Shown piece by piece: positions 24,105 to 32,789 of a stretch of DNA of 64,000 nt. The stretch covers positions 372,001 through 436,000 of the forward strand of contig JAEXOU010000005.1 of assembly GCA_023439125.1 (NCBI GenBank). The letters run 5' to 3'. Origin of the DNA: Bacillota bacterium. GTDB taxonomy: Bacteria > Bacillota > Clostridia > Lachnospirales > Lachnospiraceae. The position numbers and the translations under genes are program-made. The notes below the pieces were generated by a model, which did no database searches, was not told the DNA's origin, and saw nothing but the letters and a program-made list of their open reading frames with translations. Each line of letters starts with the position of its first letter. Position 1 is the stretch's first letter.

Positions 24105-25535
24105 ATGGCAGTATTAGAACCGATGTATTGTAGTAAATGTGGAGCAAAATTGTCTGATGAAAGTTCTTTCTGTACACAATGTGGAGCTTTAAAGAAAAAA
24201 ATTGATAAGTCAAATACGCAAGCAAATCAGCAAAATGTGAATCAGACATTTCCTGATTTTGAATATTCAGTAGATATGAAACAACCAGCAAATCAACAGC
24301 CAATAAATCAAGCATGGACACAACCACCTTTGAATCAGCAAACAACGTATCAGCAACCTTTGAATCAGCAACCTATGAATCAGCAACCTATGAATCAGCA
24401 ACCGATAAACCAGCAAGCATGGTCCCAGCAGTCGATTAATCAGCAACCAATCAACCAGCAAGCATGGAATCAGCAGCCGATGAATCAGCAACCAATCAAC
24501 CAACAAGCATGGAGCCAGCAGCAAGTAACGCAGCAGGGCTCAATGCCATGGCAAGCATCAACATCACAAAATGGTTACTTTCCTTCGAATTCTTCGAATG
24601 AGATATTAATCCAAAATAAAAAAAAGAATTGGAAACCTAAAATAATTGCTATTGGGGCTGCATGTGCGTTTATAGGATTAATTATTGTTATATTGGTTTT
24701 AGCATTACCTAAGGGAAATAAAGAATTTTATACTGGAACGATTGAAGCGTTAGAGAAAAATTTTAACTCTGACGGTTTTAAGGTCACCATTACAGTAGAT
24801 GGAGAAACTGTAAAAGCTTTAACCTATATCAATCCTAAAAAATCAGAAATTGCTTTTTTGGCAAGTAGTAATCAAACATCAGAACAATTAGCTTTGTTTA
24901 ATGGTTCTGTTTTTGAAATTGATGATAATCGGTCAATATTGAATGAGGATATAAGCGAACAGCAAAAATTAGTATTTAAATATTATAATAAATATTTTAG
25001 TGGAATTTCTGGTTTAGGTGATATTGATTTAGAACTTCTTCTTGATGATATTGCAAGTGATTCAGGTGGATTTCCTACCTATTATTTTAGCTTGATAGAT
25101 TTTGATCAATTACAGAATGAAATTAAAGAGCTAGAAAGTAAATTGAATGATAAAGAATTCCTTGAAAGTAATTTTGATTATACGATAGAGGAATATGATG
25201 GTGAGATTAATCATTCATTAACAATCAATTCGTATGATTTTATAGAATTATTAATAAAAGAGATGGATTATGAATCGGAGTTATTTAGTGTTGTAGAATT
25301 AGAAGATGTCTTAGATGATTCTGATGATATTGATTTCTTAATTGATACAACAATCGAAGATGGTTATTTAACAAAGCTTAAATTAACAGTAAAAGATAAT
25401 CGTTATAATGATAGAGATACAATAAAGATAACATTTAGCGACTTTGGATCAGATGATATTAAAGACATGTTGGAGACTGTTGAAGAGTATTATGATATTA
25501 TGGAAGAAGATTATTATGATTATCCAATTGAATAA
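24105..25535 (+). CDS. Zinc-ribbon membrane protein with a Gln/Asn-rich repeat region
   Basis: This protein of 476 residues has a zinc ribbon at residues 8-29 (C-x2-C ... C-x2-C in YCSKCGAKL...FCTQCGA). About 110 residues of Gln/Asn-rich repeats follow (units such as NQQPMNQQPI and NQQAWSQQ). Next are a basic KKKNWK segment, one transmembrane helix (about 180-203, IIAIGAACAFIGLIIVILVLAL) and an acidic extracellular domain of about 270 residues. Topology is N-in, C-out. Similar zinc-ribbon/one-helix proteins are common in Clostridia and of unknown function. The Gln/Asn repeat is prion-like in composition. Its ATG lies 11 bases after AAGGAAAGGGG. Confidence 0.8.
   Translation: MAVLEPMYCSKCGAKLSDESSFCTQCGALKKKIDKSNTQANQQNVNQTFPDFEYSVDMKQPANQQPINQAWTQPPLNQQTTYQQPLNQQPMNQQPMNQQPINQQAWSQQSINQQPINQQAWNQQPMNQQPINQQAWSQQQVTQQGSMPWQASTSQNGYFPSNSSNEILIQNKKKNWKPKIIAIGAACAFIGLIIVILVLALPKGNKEFYTGTIEALEKNFNSDGFKVTITVDGETVKALTYINPKKSEIAFLASSNQTSEQLALFNGSVFEIDDNRSILNEDISEQQKLVFKYYNKYFSGISGLGDIDLELLLDDIASDSGGFPTYYFSLIDFDQLQNEIKELESKLNDKEFLESNFDYTIEEYDGEINHSLTINSYDFIELLIKEMDYESELFSVVELEDVLDDSDDIDFLIDTTIEDGYLTKLKLTVKDNRYNDRDTIKITFSDFGSDDIKDMLETVEEYYDIMEEDYYDYPIE
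24320..24515 (+). repeat. In-frame AAYCAGCAA-type repeat
   Basis: Multiple copies of AATCAGCAACC(T/A)ATG and related units encode NQQPM, NQQPI and NQQAW. Copy number could vary in frame. Confidence 0.8.
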
Positions 25536-25559
25536 GTAATAGGGATTAAAGATATCCTG

Positions 25560-25588
25560 CTGCCACACAAAAAGTGTGGCAGTTTTTT
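25560..25588 (+). terminator. Strong terminator after the zinc-ribbon gene
   Basis: CTGCCACAC (25560-25568), loop of five A, GTGTGGCAG (25574-25582) and six T. Confidence 0.93.
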
Positions 25589-25594
25589 CTATAC

Positions 25595-25755
25595 GAGGAG
25601 AGTGTGCGAAGCACACTTTTGTTATATGCGAGGAAATTTCTCTGAATTTCCTCGTATATAAATAAGCTCCGCAGGATGCGCACAAGCGCGAAAGAAAGAT
25701 GTCGCTTACGCGACCGCGCTTGGCGCGAGTGTTTTGCAAGCAAAACACTTTTTTA
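25595..25755. repeat. Cluster of short palindromes (dispersed repeat family 2, copy 1)
   Basis: Five hairpins follow one another: GTGTGC-GAA-GCACAC, a CGAGGAAAT...ATTTCCTCG stem (25629-25653), GTCGC-TTAC-GCGAC, CGCGC-TTG-GCGCG and GTGTTTTGC-AA-GCAAAACAC. The block AGCTCCGCAGGATGCGCAC after the second hairpin recurs at 53590-53608 behind an equivalent hairpin. The region is much richer in GC than its surroundings and does not code. Confidence 0.7.
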
Positions 25756-25884
25756 CATTATTGTTTTGTAAATTGACCTAGGAAGAAAGATATAATATAA
25801 TCGATATATAGTATTAATGAAAACTGGGTATTTGAGAGGCAATAATGTAATAAAATAAGAAACTATATTAATGAGGAATCAAGA

Positions 25885-27420
25885 ATGAATAATATAATTA
25901 ATCCGATTACAAGACAAGACTATCCAGATCCAGATGTAATACGTGTCAATGATACATACTACATGGTTAGCACAACCATGCACTTTATGCCAGGAGGAGT
26001 TATTCTACGCTCTTATGATTTAATAAATTGGGAGATTGTAACTTATCTATATGATAATCTCGAGGCTACACCTGAACAACGCTTAGAAAAAGGTAATATA
26101 TATGGGAAAGGAATGTGGGCAGCAAGCATTCGCTATCATAAGGATACCTTTTATGTTTGTTTCGTAGCTAATGATACACATAAAACATATCTATATCAAT
26201 CGAAGTCAATTGAAGGTCCTTATAAGCTACAAGAGATTGAAGGATTTTATCATGATTGTTCCTTATTATTTGATGAAGAACGTGTGTTTATTGTATATGG
26301 AAACAAAGAGATTAAGTTAACAGAATTAAATTCTGAATTAACAGGACCAAAGCCGAATGGATTAAACCGCACCCTGGTAAATGATGTTGGTAATCCAATG
26401 TTAGGTTATGAAGGTTCTCATTTATATAAGGTTAATGGTAAGTATTATTTATTTTTAATCCATTCCTTAACGACCGAATGGAGAAGAGTTGAGGCTTGCT
26501 TTGTAGCGGATTCTCTTGAGGGAGAATTTGTTGGTGGAGATGTCTTTAATGATGACCGCGAATATTGTCATCAGGGTATAGCGCAAGGCGGAATTGTGGA
26601 TACACCTGACGGTAAATGGTATGCTATTTTATTTCAAGATTCGGGTGCAATCGGGCGATTACCTATTCTAATACCAATGCATTTTGAACATGATTTTCCT
26701 GTGATTGGCGAAAACGGAAAAGTTCCACGAAGCTTTGAAGTAAAAAGCACAAGACCAGACTATGTTTATCAGACATTATATGGAAGTGATGACTTTACTT
26801 GGAAACAAGATAAGAATGGTAAATTTCTTCCTCCAATGTTCTGGCAGTGGAATCATATACCTGACTCTAAACATTGGACAATTGATTTAGAGAAACAAAC
26901 ATATATAATTACAACAGGAAAGATTTGTTCTAATGTAGAACAAGCAGTTAATACATTGACACAGCGAATGTATTTTCCTAGTTGTGCAGGTAGTGTCACA
27001 GTAGATGGAAGTAATATGAAAAATGGAGATTATGCTGGGATTTGTGCATTTCAGTCTTGTTATGGAATGATAGCCTTAACAAAGGAAATGAATGATTATT
27101 ATCTAGTAATGTTTGAGAGAAATCCAGTTATTTCTGGTAAAGGTGAGCTAGTCAAAGAGTTACATAAGGAGCAGGAAGTTGCAAGAATGAGACTAGACAC
27201 TTCCAAAGTAAAATTAAAAATTGTAGCAGAATTTGATCAAATGAAAGATATCGCTTCCTTTTATTATCAAGATGGAGAGGCTTGGAAGCAATTTGGAAGT
27301 CAACATAAATTATATTTTCTATTGGATCATTTTACAGGATGCCGTTTTGGATTGTTTTGTTATGCTACGAAAGAGTATGGTGGAAGTGCAGCTTTTAGTA
27401 AGTTTCAATATGAATGCTAA
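25885..27420 (+). CDS. GH43-family beta-xylosidase/alpha-L-arabinofuranosidase
   Basis: A 511-residue enzyme with the five-bladed propeller start NPITRQDYPDPDVIRVNDTYYMVSTT. The catalytic residues are recognisable: Asp15 (base) in YPDPD, Asp124 in HDCSLLF (pKa modulator) and Glu176 in YEGSHLY (acid). After about residue 320 comes a beta-sandwich domain typical of GH43 xylosidases. There is no signal peptide, so it would act on imported xylo- or arabinoxylo-oligosaccharides. The exact sugar specificity cannot be read from the sequence. Together with GH127 and the esterase it indicates arabinoxylan use. Confidence 0.92.
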   Translation: MNNIINPITRQDYPDPDVIRVNDTYYMVSTTMHFMPGGVILRSYDLINWEIVTYLYDNLEATPEQRLEKGNIYGKGMWAASIRYHKDTFYVCFVANDTHKTYLYQSKSIEGPYKLQEIEGFYHDCSLLFDEERVFIVYGNKEIKLTELNSELTGPKPNGLNRTLVNDVGNPMLGYEGSHLYKVNGKYYLFLIHSLTTEWRRVEACFVADSLEGEFVGGDVFNDDREYCHQGIAQGGIVDTPDGKWYAILFQDSGAIGRLPILIPMHFEHDFPVIGENGKVPRSFEVKSTRPDYVYQTLYGSDDFTWKQDKNGKFLPPMFWQWNHIPDSKHWTIDLEKQTYIITTGKICSNVEQAVNTLTQRMYFPSCAGSVTVDGSNMKNGDYAGICAFQSCYGMIALTKEMNDYYLVMFERNPVISGKGELVKELHKEQEVARMRLDTSKVKLKIVAEFDQMKDIASFYYQDGEAWKQFGSQHKLYFLLDHFTGCRFGLFCYATKEYGGSAAFSKFQYEC

Positions 27421-27444
27421 AAGTTATAGGAAAAGGAGACAGTT

Positions 27445-27969
27445 ATGTTTAATACAATCATAGCAGAAACAGATCGTCTAATTTTAAGAAGATATATGAA
27501 AGAAGATTTACAAGATTTATACGAATATTTATCGAATCCTGAGGTTGTAAAATATGAACCATACAAACCAATGTCGATGAAGGAAGTTGAGGATAATCTT
27601 AATTGGAGAATTTCAACAGAAGAGATGATTGCTGTTGAGCTAAAAACTAATCGTAAAATGATCGGAAATGTATATTTAGGTAAACGTGATTTTGAGGCGT
27701 TAGAAATTGGATATGTCTTTCATCGGGATTATTGGGGACAAGGGTATGTGAAAGAAAGTTGTAACACGTTGATAAATGAGGCATTTAGAAATGGAATACA
27801 TAGAATTTATGCAGAATGTGATCCCGAAAATACGAGTTCTTGGAAATTACTTGAAGCCTTAGGCTTTACGAGAGAAGCTTTCTTAAGACAAAACGTCTAT
27901 TTTTGGAAAGACGAAGATGGGAAGCCTATCTGGAAGGACACTTTTATTTATTCTAGATTAAAGAATTAA
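27445..27969 (+). CDS. GNAT acetyltransferase, RimJ/RimL type
   Basis: This protein of 174 residues starts ETDRLILRRYMKEDLQDLYEYLSNPEVVKY, the canonical RimJ/RimL opening. The acetyl-CoA loop is WGQGYVKES and motif B is AECDPENTSSWKLLEALGF. The closing IWKDTFIYSRLK is also typical. Family members acetylate ribosomal proteins or small molecules. It lies 24 bases after the GH43 gene behind AAAAGGAG and probably shares its transcript, but no functional link is apparent. Confidence 0.9.
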   Translation: MFNTIIAETDRLILRRYMKEDLQDLYEYLSNPEVVKYEPYKPMSMKEVEDNLNWRISTEEMIAVELKTNRKMIGNVYLGKRDFEALEIGYVFHRDYWGQGYVKESCNTLINEAFRNGIHRIYAECDPENTSSWKLLEALGFTREAFLRQNVYFWKDEDGKPIWKDTFIYSRLKN

Positions 27970-28131
27970 TGGAAAAAATACGCTAAGAATAATATGAAAA
28001 GTTGTCACTTTGATAGAAATGTACTATAATATTAAAAATATGATGCTACGTAGTTGAGTCTGCCACACAATTTTTATGAGAAAAATACTAAGTACATCAA
28101 TCGCTACAGAAAAAAAATTAAGGAGAATAAG

Positions 28132-28953
28132 ATGGAACCAATCACCATTGAGGAATTTTGCCCAAAAGTTACATATGAGAAAAGAAACAATGTTATATAT
28201 GGAATTGTAAACCACGAGACTTATGATTCAAAGACAACTGGCTTAGAGCGTGGCTTCAATATTCTTCTGCCAGCTAATTATAACTCAGATAAGAAATATC
28301 CTGTATTGTACCTTCTACATGGAATCTTTCAAGATGAATATACCTTGATTGGGGATGAAAACTTTTGTATTGCTCAAATAGTTAGAAATCTGTATGAAGA
28401 TGGGAAAGCAAAAGACATGATTGTCGTTTTTCCAAATATGTATGCAACATCAGATGTTAACCAAAAACCTGGTTTTTCAGAAAAAGATTTAAAACCATAT
28501 GACAATTTTATTAATGATTTAGTAAATGATCTGATACCGTACATAGAACAGAAGTATTCTGTATTAACTGATAGGGGAAATAGAGCAATTGCAGGATTTT
28601 CAATGGGTGGAAGAGAATCTTTATTTATTGGATTATCACGACCAGACTTGTTTGGATATGTTGGAGCCATTGCACCTGCACCAGGGTTAACACCAGCGAA
28701 AGACTGGGCAATGACGCATCCCGGCCAGATGAAAGAAGAGGATCTGCATTTTAATGAAATAAAACCATTTCTTTTATTTTTATGCTGTGGAACTAATGAT
28801 AAAACTGTTGGAAAATATCCAGAAAGCTATCATAAGATTTTTGTAAATAATAAGGTTGAACATATCTGGTATGAAGTAACCGATGCAGATCACGATGAAA
28901 AAGCAATACGCAGTGGTGTATCTAACTTTGTTACTGCTATTTTTCATGAGTAA
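28132..28953 (+). CDS. CE1-like esterase (feruloyl/acetyl-xylan esterase family, alpha/beta hydrolase)
   Basis: From the ATG at 28132 (AAGGAG seven bases upstream) the protein has 273 residues. It shows the esterase-D/CE1 layout: PVLYLLHGIFQDE (oxyanion loop), the nucleophile elbow GFSMGG with Ser157, an Asp in the CGTNDKTVG strand and His254 in DADHDEKA. There is no secretion signal. Beside a GH43 enzyme it may remove ferulate or acetate from imported xylo-oligosaccharides; that substrate is inference. Two hairpins follow the stop codon. Confidence 0.85.
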   Translation: MEPITIEEFCPKVTYEKRNNVIYGIVNHETYDSKTTGLERGFNILLPANYNSDKKYPVLYLLHGIFQDEYTLIGDENFCIAQIVRNLYEDGKAKDMIVVFPNMYATSDVNQKPGFSEKDLKPYDNFINDLVNDLIPYIEQKYSVLTDRGNRAIAGFSMGGRESLFIGLSRPDLFGYVGAIAPAPGLTPAKDWAMTHPGQMKEEDLHFNEIKPFLLFLCCGTNDKTVGKYPESYHKIFVNNKVEHIWYEVTDADHDEKAIRSGVSNFVTAIFHE

Positions 28954-29060
28954 GATGGATTTTTATGATTTTCATGAAGCAGTGATTTCGATTACGTGTT
29001 GAAAACAGCTTTTTTCATTCTCCTTTAAGAACACTAGGTGCTGTTTTCAAAATCTTATAA

Positions 29061-29114
29061 CCTCAGAAATTTTGAATAAGTATTACATTTTTCAAGATTT
29101 CTGAGGTGTTTTTT
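29061..29114 (+). terminator. Terminator after the esterase gene
   Basis: CCTCAGAAATTTTGAA (29061-29076) pairs with TTCAAGATTTCTGAGG (29091-29106), with one mismatch, followed by TGTTTTTTAT. A second stem (TTGAAAACAGC, 28999-29009, with GCTGTTTTCAA ending at 29050) lies just upstream. Confidence 0.8.
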
Positions 29115-29217
29115 ATGAATAAGTTAATATTTTGCAATTATCCGAATGAAAATGAAAGAACTTCTCATAATACCTATATAAGCTATAAATTATGATCAGT
29201 ATATGGAGGTAGAATGG

Positions 29218-29577
29218 ATGTTTAGATTTATTGTTCAGGACGGAGATGCGTTTAGTAAACATTTTTTTAAGTACAATCTTTATAGTGAGGTAAAAAATTG
29301 TACGAGTAATACCATGTCTTATACATCTTCAAATGCTAGCAATGCTGGTGTGTCATCAGTTTATAGATCAGAGGAACCAGCTCGTGATACTTACAATACC
29401 AATACTCATGTCTATCGTATCAAGGATCTAATTGATGCAATTAATACAAGTGTAATTATGGATGGTAGAAAAAAGGAACAGTACATTCAAATGTTGTCGA
29501 GTTCAGATTCAGAGTTTCATAGTGATAATGAATTTATTGATATTTGTCATAATTTAGGCGAATGCGACGTCCTTTAG
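29218..29577 (+). CDS. Hypothetical protein
   Basis: The protein of 119 residues is not recognised. It starts MFRFIVQDGDAFSKHFFKYN, has a Ser/Thr/Asn-rich middle and a charged helical end. The ATG at 29218 is seven bases after a perfect GGAGGT, which makes it a believable gene. It has no signal peptide. A repeat element follows directly. Confidence 0.55.
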   Translation: MFRFIVQDGDAFSKHFFKYNLYSEVKNCTSNTMSYTSSNASNAGVSSVYRSEEPARDTYNTNTHVYRIKDLIDAINTSVIMDGRKKEQYIQMLSSSDSEFHSDNEFIDICHNLGECDVL

Positions 29578-29593
29578 ATAGATGGATTTAATA

Positions 29594-29692
29594 ATACGCA
29601 ACATGCTTTCGCTTGAATGAAGTTCGTAACGGTACATATGGGCCTAAAATACAGGCCCAAAGTACCAACGACTTCATAACAGGATACTTCTA
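29594..29692 (+). repeat. MITE-like element, partial copy A
   Basis: The stretch CGCAACATGCTTTCGCTTG through the palindrome GGGCCTAAAATACAGGCCC to GACTTCATAACAG matches the core of the full element at 47244-47384. The terminal inverted repeats are not preserved here. Confidence 0.75.
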
Positions 29693-29842
29693 TATTATGA
29701 TTCAGAAAAGCGCTTTTGACACCCAAATGGTAGCAGGTAAGTTCTTTGAAAAAAAATTATTACATTTTTGTTCCTTGCATTGTAATTTTATGTTTAAATG
29801 GTATATAATGGTAAATGGAAATCTCATCTTAGAGGAGGCAAT

Positions 29843-30490
29843 ATGAATACCGATTCTTTAAAAAAAGCAATTGCTGTCACTACAAAAGATAAGATCAAAA
29901 TATACGAGGAGTTTGAGGAGAAACGAACGATAATTATTGAACTGTTAAAACCCTTTATAAGAACTGAATTACAAAATACAATAGATAACGAGATTAAAGA
30001 ATTTCCTGATCATACTCGGGAATTAGGCTTAGAACAACTTAAAAATATGAAAGAAGATCTTAAAATCTTGTTATTTAACGCGAATGCAATGACAACTGAT
30101 CTTTTGTCTGAGGATACATATTGGCTTCATGTAGATTACCAAATCGATGTTAATAATGATAGACAAAAATATCAGAACAAGAGACTAGCGAAAGAACTAA
30201 TTATGACCGGGATTAAGTTTTTAATTGGTAAGGCAGGAGAGATACTGATTAATTATGGGTATGAACGAGTAGGTGCAAGTTACTCCATGAATTCAAGATG
30301 GCAGCTCAACGACATTGGTGATATTGTGTATGGAGCAAATTATGGATTAATCATACCTAATAATATTGTTGATTTAATCAATAGCTATTCGAATGATATT
30401 GAACGTTTACACGAAATTATTTACAAATTGACGTATTTAACAAAAGAATTGGAGCAACAAGAGGCAATGGAGCTTTGGCAAGAAGCATAG
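29843..30490 (+). CDS. Hypothetical protein between two inverted repeat copies
   Basis: At 215 residues and mostly helical, the protein has an acidic first half (KIYEEFEEKRTIIIELLKPFIR) and a second half with LAKELIMTGIKFLIGKAGEILINYGYERVGASYSMNSRW. I do not recognise a family. The ATG at 29843 follows AGAGGAGG. The gene is flanked by repeat copies A (29594) and B (30584, opposite orientation), so gene plus repeats could have moved or been rearranged as a unit; that is inference. Confidence 0.65.
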   Translation: MNTDSLKKAIAVTTKDKIKIYEEFEEKRTIIIELLKPFIRTELQNTIDNEIKEFPDHTRELGLEQLKNMKEDLKILLFNANAMTTDLLSEDTYWLHVDYQIDVNNDRQKYQNKRLAKELIMTGIKFLIGKAGEILINYGYERVGASYSMNSRWQLNDIGDIVYGANYGLIIPNNIVDLINSYSNDIERLHEIIYKLTYLTKELEQQEAMELWQEA

Positions 30491-30583
30491 GTAAGTTGCA
30501 TGAAATCAAAGGGGTAAAAATAAATGCAGTACAAGCAGTCGAATTTGTGTAACTGATAGGTATGATTGTAATATAGTATGATT

Positions 30584-30648
30584 GGTAGGGCCTGTATTTT
30601 AGGCCCTTACTTACCGTTATGAACTTCATTCAAGCGCAAGCGTGTTGC
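30584..30648 (-). repeat. MITE-like element, partial copy B (inverted)
   Basis: Read on the minus strand, this gives the same GCAACACGCTTGCGCTTGAA start, the CGTTATGAACTTCAT block's complement and the GGGCCTAAAATACAGGCCC-type palindrome as copies A and D. It is opposite in direction to copy A. Confidence 0.72.
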
Positions 30649-30656
30649 CAGATGAT

Positions 30657-31310
30657 CTAGATTGTCATAAAAAAGCCTAAACGGTCGAGATAATCTTGAT
30701 GTGATTTATAATTCTCATCATAAGAGCCAACCTTTCTCCAAAAAGAACGATCATGATTGAGATGAAAGATATGGCATAATTCATGGATAACAACAGAATC
30801 GATCACTGGGAGTGGAGCCATACTCAATCGATAATTAAAGGTTAACTCTCGGTTGTTGTTACAAGTCCCCCAGGCTTTCGGATTATCTACGATGGTAATA
30901 CTTTTACTTCTCACATTCATTAAGGATTCAAAATAACTAACTCGTTCCTTAATGATTTTTTTTGTTTCTTTTGTATAAAAACGTTTCAGCTCGGCTTGAA
31001 TTTGTTCTTCTGATTCAATTGCTATATTTAACAGCTGTGCAATTGTATAAACCTTCCCAAGATAAAGAAAGTTCTCAGACTCTACATATTCTTTTTTATG
31101 TGAAATATAAACTTGGTTATCTAATCGGTGATACACGCGCAAAATTTGCTTACGGTTAGAGTATAAAAATTTTTGAATTTCTTCTTGAGTAGTTTTTTTA
31201 GGTACACGAAGCGAGACAAGACCTTCTGGACTAATCTCCATACTTAATTTTGTGCCTTTTGTATAAGCAACATCGCAGTATATTTCTTTGTCTTCTAATA
31301 TAAATTGCAT
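30657..31310 (-). CDS. YgjP/WLM-like zinc metallopeptidase (M48-related)
   Basis: This 217-residue protein has the zinc motif HELCHIFHLNHDRSFW: the two His and Glu of HE-x2-H plus the third His in the downstream LNH. The preceding WGTCNNNRELTFNYRL block is diagnostic of the YgjP (DUF45) family, which resembles SprT and WLM proteases. The N-terminal part (residues 1-100) has the usual beta-rich region. The physiological substrate in this family is not established. It has no signal peptide and stands alone on the minus strand. Confidence 0.88.
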   Translation of the reverse strand: MQFILEDKEIYCDVAYTKGTKLSMEISPEGLVSLRVPKKTTQEEIQKFLYSNRKQILRVYHRLDNQVYISHKKEYVESENFLYLGKVYTIAQLLNIAIESEEQIQAELKRFYTKETKKIIKERVSYFESLMNVRSKSITIVDNPKAWGTCNNNRELTFNYRLSMAPLPVIDSVVIHELCHIFHLNHDRSFWRKVGSYDENYKSHQDYLDRLGFFMTI

Positions 31311-31405
31311 TGTATTCTCTTTCTGTTATATTAATATGATGGTTGTCTAGTCTAAATCATTAATCTCTCTCATAAGATGAAAAAAATGATTTCATTGAGG
31401 TTTTC

Positions 31406-31612
31406 ATGGAGTTAAAAAATAAAAAGTTAATAAAAATGCAGAAAATCAAAGGTCTATTATTACGCATTATTTTAGCTTGTATGCTCTTCATTCTTTTATT
31501 TCTAGGAAGGTTACTTTCGGTGGAAGTTTTTCAATATAACACGGATTCAATCATACAACAACTACAAAATGACGAATGGATTCATTATATTGAAGAAAAA
31601 AAGAAAAGTTGA
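31406..31612 (+). CDS. Small single-pass membrane protein
   Basis: A 68-codon frame encodes a basic N terminus (ELKNKKLIKMQKIKG), one hydrophobic helix (LLLRIILACMLFILLFLGRLL) and a short polar tail ending WIHYIEEKKKS. TGAGG lies nine bases before the ATG. The composition, with a positive-inside flank, is protein-like rather than random, but no family is recognised. Confidence 0.5.
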   Translation: MELKNKKLIKMQKIKGLLLRIILACMLFILLFLGRLLSVEVFQYNTDSIIQQLQNDEWIHYIEEKKKS

Positions 31613-31856
31613 TACGACTGAATTATATCATATAATATCGAAAAAGTGATACTATACTGTTAAGAACTCGACAATTTACAGATTAGAATTACATTAGAAA
31701 GGAATATATTTCTTAATTTACCTTTCATAACAAGAAATGGTGTGCTATAATTTAGGCTGTTCAAATAATTGCTAAGTTTTGTTCTTTACAAAACTGGAAG
31801 CTTTCGCAATTTATTCGAATGAGAGCATTTACTATTTGTAGAAGAGAGGATTCGCT

Positions 31857-32789
31857 ATGTCATTAACAATTAATAATGTAACAAAAAAGTATGGTGATAA
31901 GACTGTTGTTGATAATATTAGCTTTGAAATCAACAATCCAGGAGTATACGCTTTACTTGGAACTAATGGAGCAGGAAAGACAACTACAATTCGTATCATC
32001 TTAGGAATGCTTGCTCACGATGCAGGTGAGGTTTTGTGGGAAGGTAAACCTTTAGATCCTATTAAGACGAATGTTGGTTACTTAGCAGAAGAACGTGGAC
32101 TTTATCCGAAATATTCTTTATTAGATCAGTTACTTTATTTTGCAAAGCTTAAAAATGTTCCAAAGAAACTTGCAATGGAACGTATCAAAGACTGGTCTGA
32201 AAAATTACAGGTCAATGAATATGTGTTCCCAGCGAAAAAAGGAAAGAAAAATGCAAAAGCAAATCGTGCAGACCAATTAAGTAAAGGTAATCAGCAAAAG
32301 ATACAGCTCATGGCAGCATTAATTTCAGATCCAAAACTGATAGTGTTGGATGAGCCAATCAGTGGTTTGGACCCAGTAAATACGGATTTATTTAAGAGTA
32401 TTATTCGTGAAGAAATCGCTAAGGATAAATTCTTGATCATGTCAAGTCATCAGATGCCTACAATTGAAGAGTTTTGTTCGGATATCACAATTATGAATCG
32501 TGGTAAAGCTGTTCTTCAAGGTAATCTAAATGTTATTAAGAAAAGCTATGGTCGTGTGAATTTATTTGTGAAATGTGACCTTGATATTGATCAGTACATA
32601 CGTGCGTTTGAATTACAAGTGATAGAAAAGACACCAAGCCAGTACCATCTCAAAGTAACGAGTGAGGCACAGGCAATGAAATTCTTAACAAAGCTAGTGG
32701 AGGATAAGATTCCGGTAATTAAATTTGAATTACGTGAACCATCCTTACATGAAATCTTTGTAGAAAAGGTGGGGGATGTACATGAATAA
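31857..32789 (+). CDS. ABC transporter ATP-binding subunit (NatA-like)
   Basis: At 310 residues, this subunit has Walker A at residues 35-43 (GTNGAGKTT), a signature variant LSKGNQQK, Walker B LIVLDEP and a D-loop SGLDP. The H-loop His lies in MSSHQM. The last 90 residues form the DUF4162-type C-terminal domain seen in Na+ exporter and antibiotic-type ATPases. It pairs with two downstream permeases and overlaps the first by eight bases. NatAB-type systems export sodium or peptides; the cargo here is unknown. Confidence 0.93.
   Translation: MSLTINNVTKKYGDKTVVDNISFEINNPGVYALLGTNGAGKTTTIRIILGMLAHDAGEVLWEGKPLDPIKTNVGYLAEERGLYPKYSLLDQLLYFAKLKNVPKKLAMERIKDWSEKLQVNEYVFPAKKGKKNAKANRADQLSKGNQQKIQLMAALISDPKLIVLDEPISGLDPVNTDLFKSIIREEIAKDKFLIMSSHQMPTIEEFCSDITIMNRGKAVLQGNLNVIKKSYGRVNLFVKCDLDIDQYIRAFELQVIEKTPSQYHLKVTSEAQAMKFLTKLVEDKIPVIKFELREPSLHEIFVEKVGDVHE

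Noticed and set aside
24267..24524. 85-codon minus-strand Leu/Arg-rich frame
   Set aside because: Antisense shadow of the Gln/Asn repeat.
25595..25755. Possible CRISPR array in the GC-rich repeat cluster
   Set aside because: The hairpins differ from one another and there are no regularly spaced identical repeats or cas genes.
29613..29846. 77-codon frame downstream of the hypothetical gene
   Set aside because: It consists mainly of the MITE-like copy A and lacks a ribosome site.
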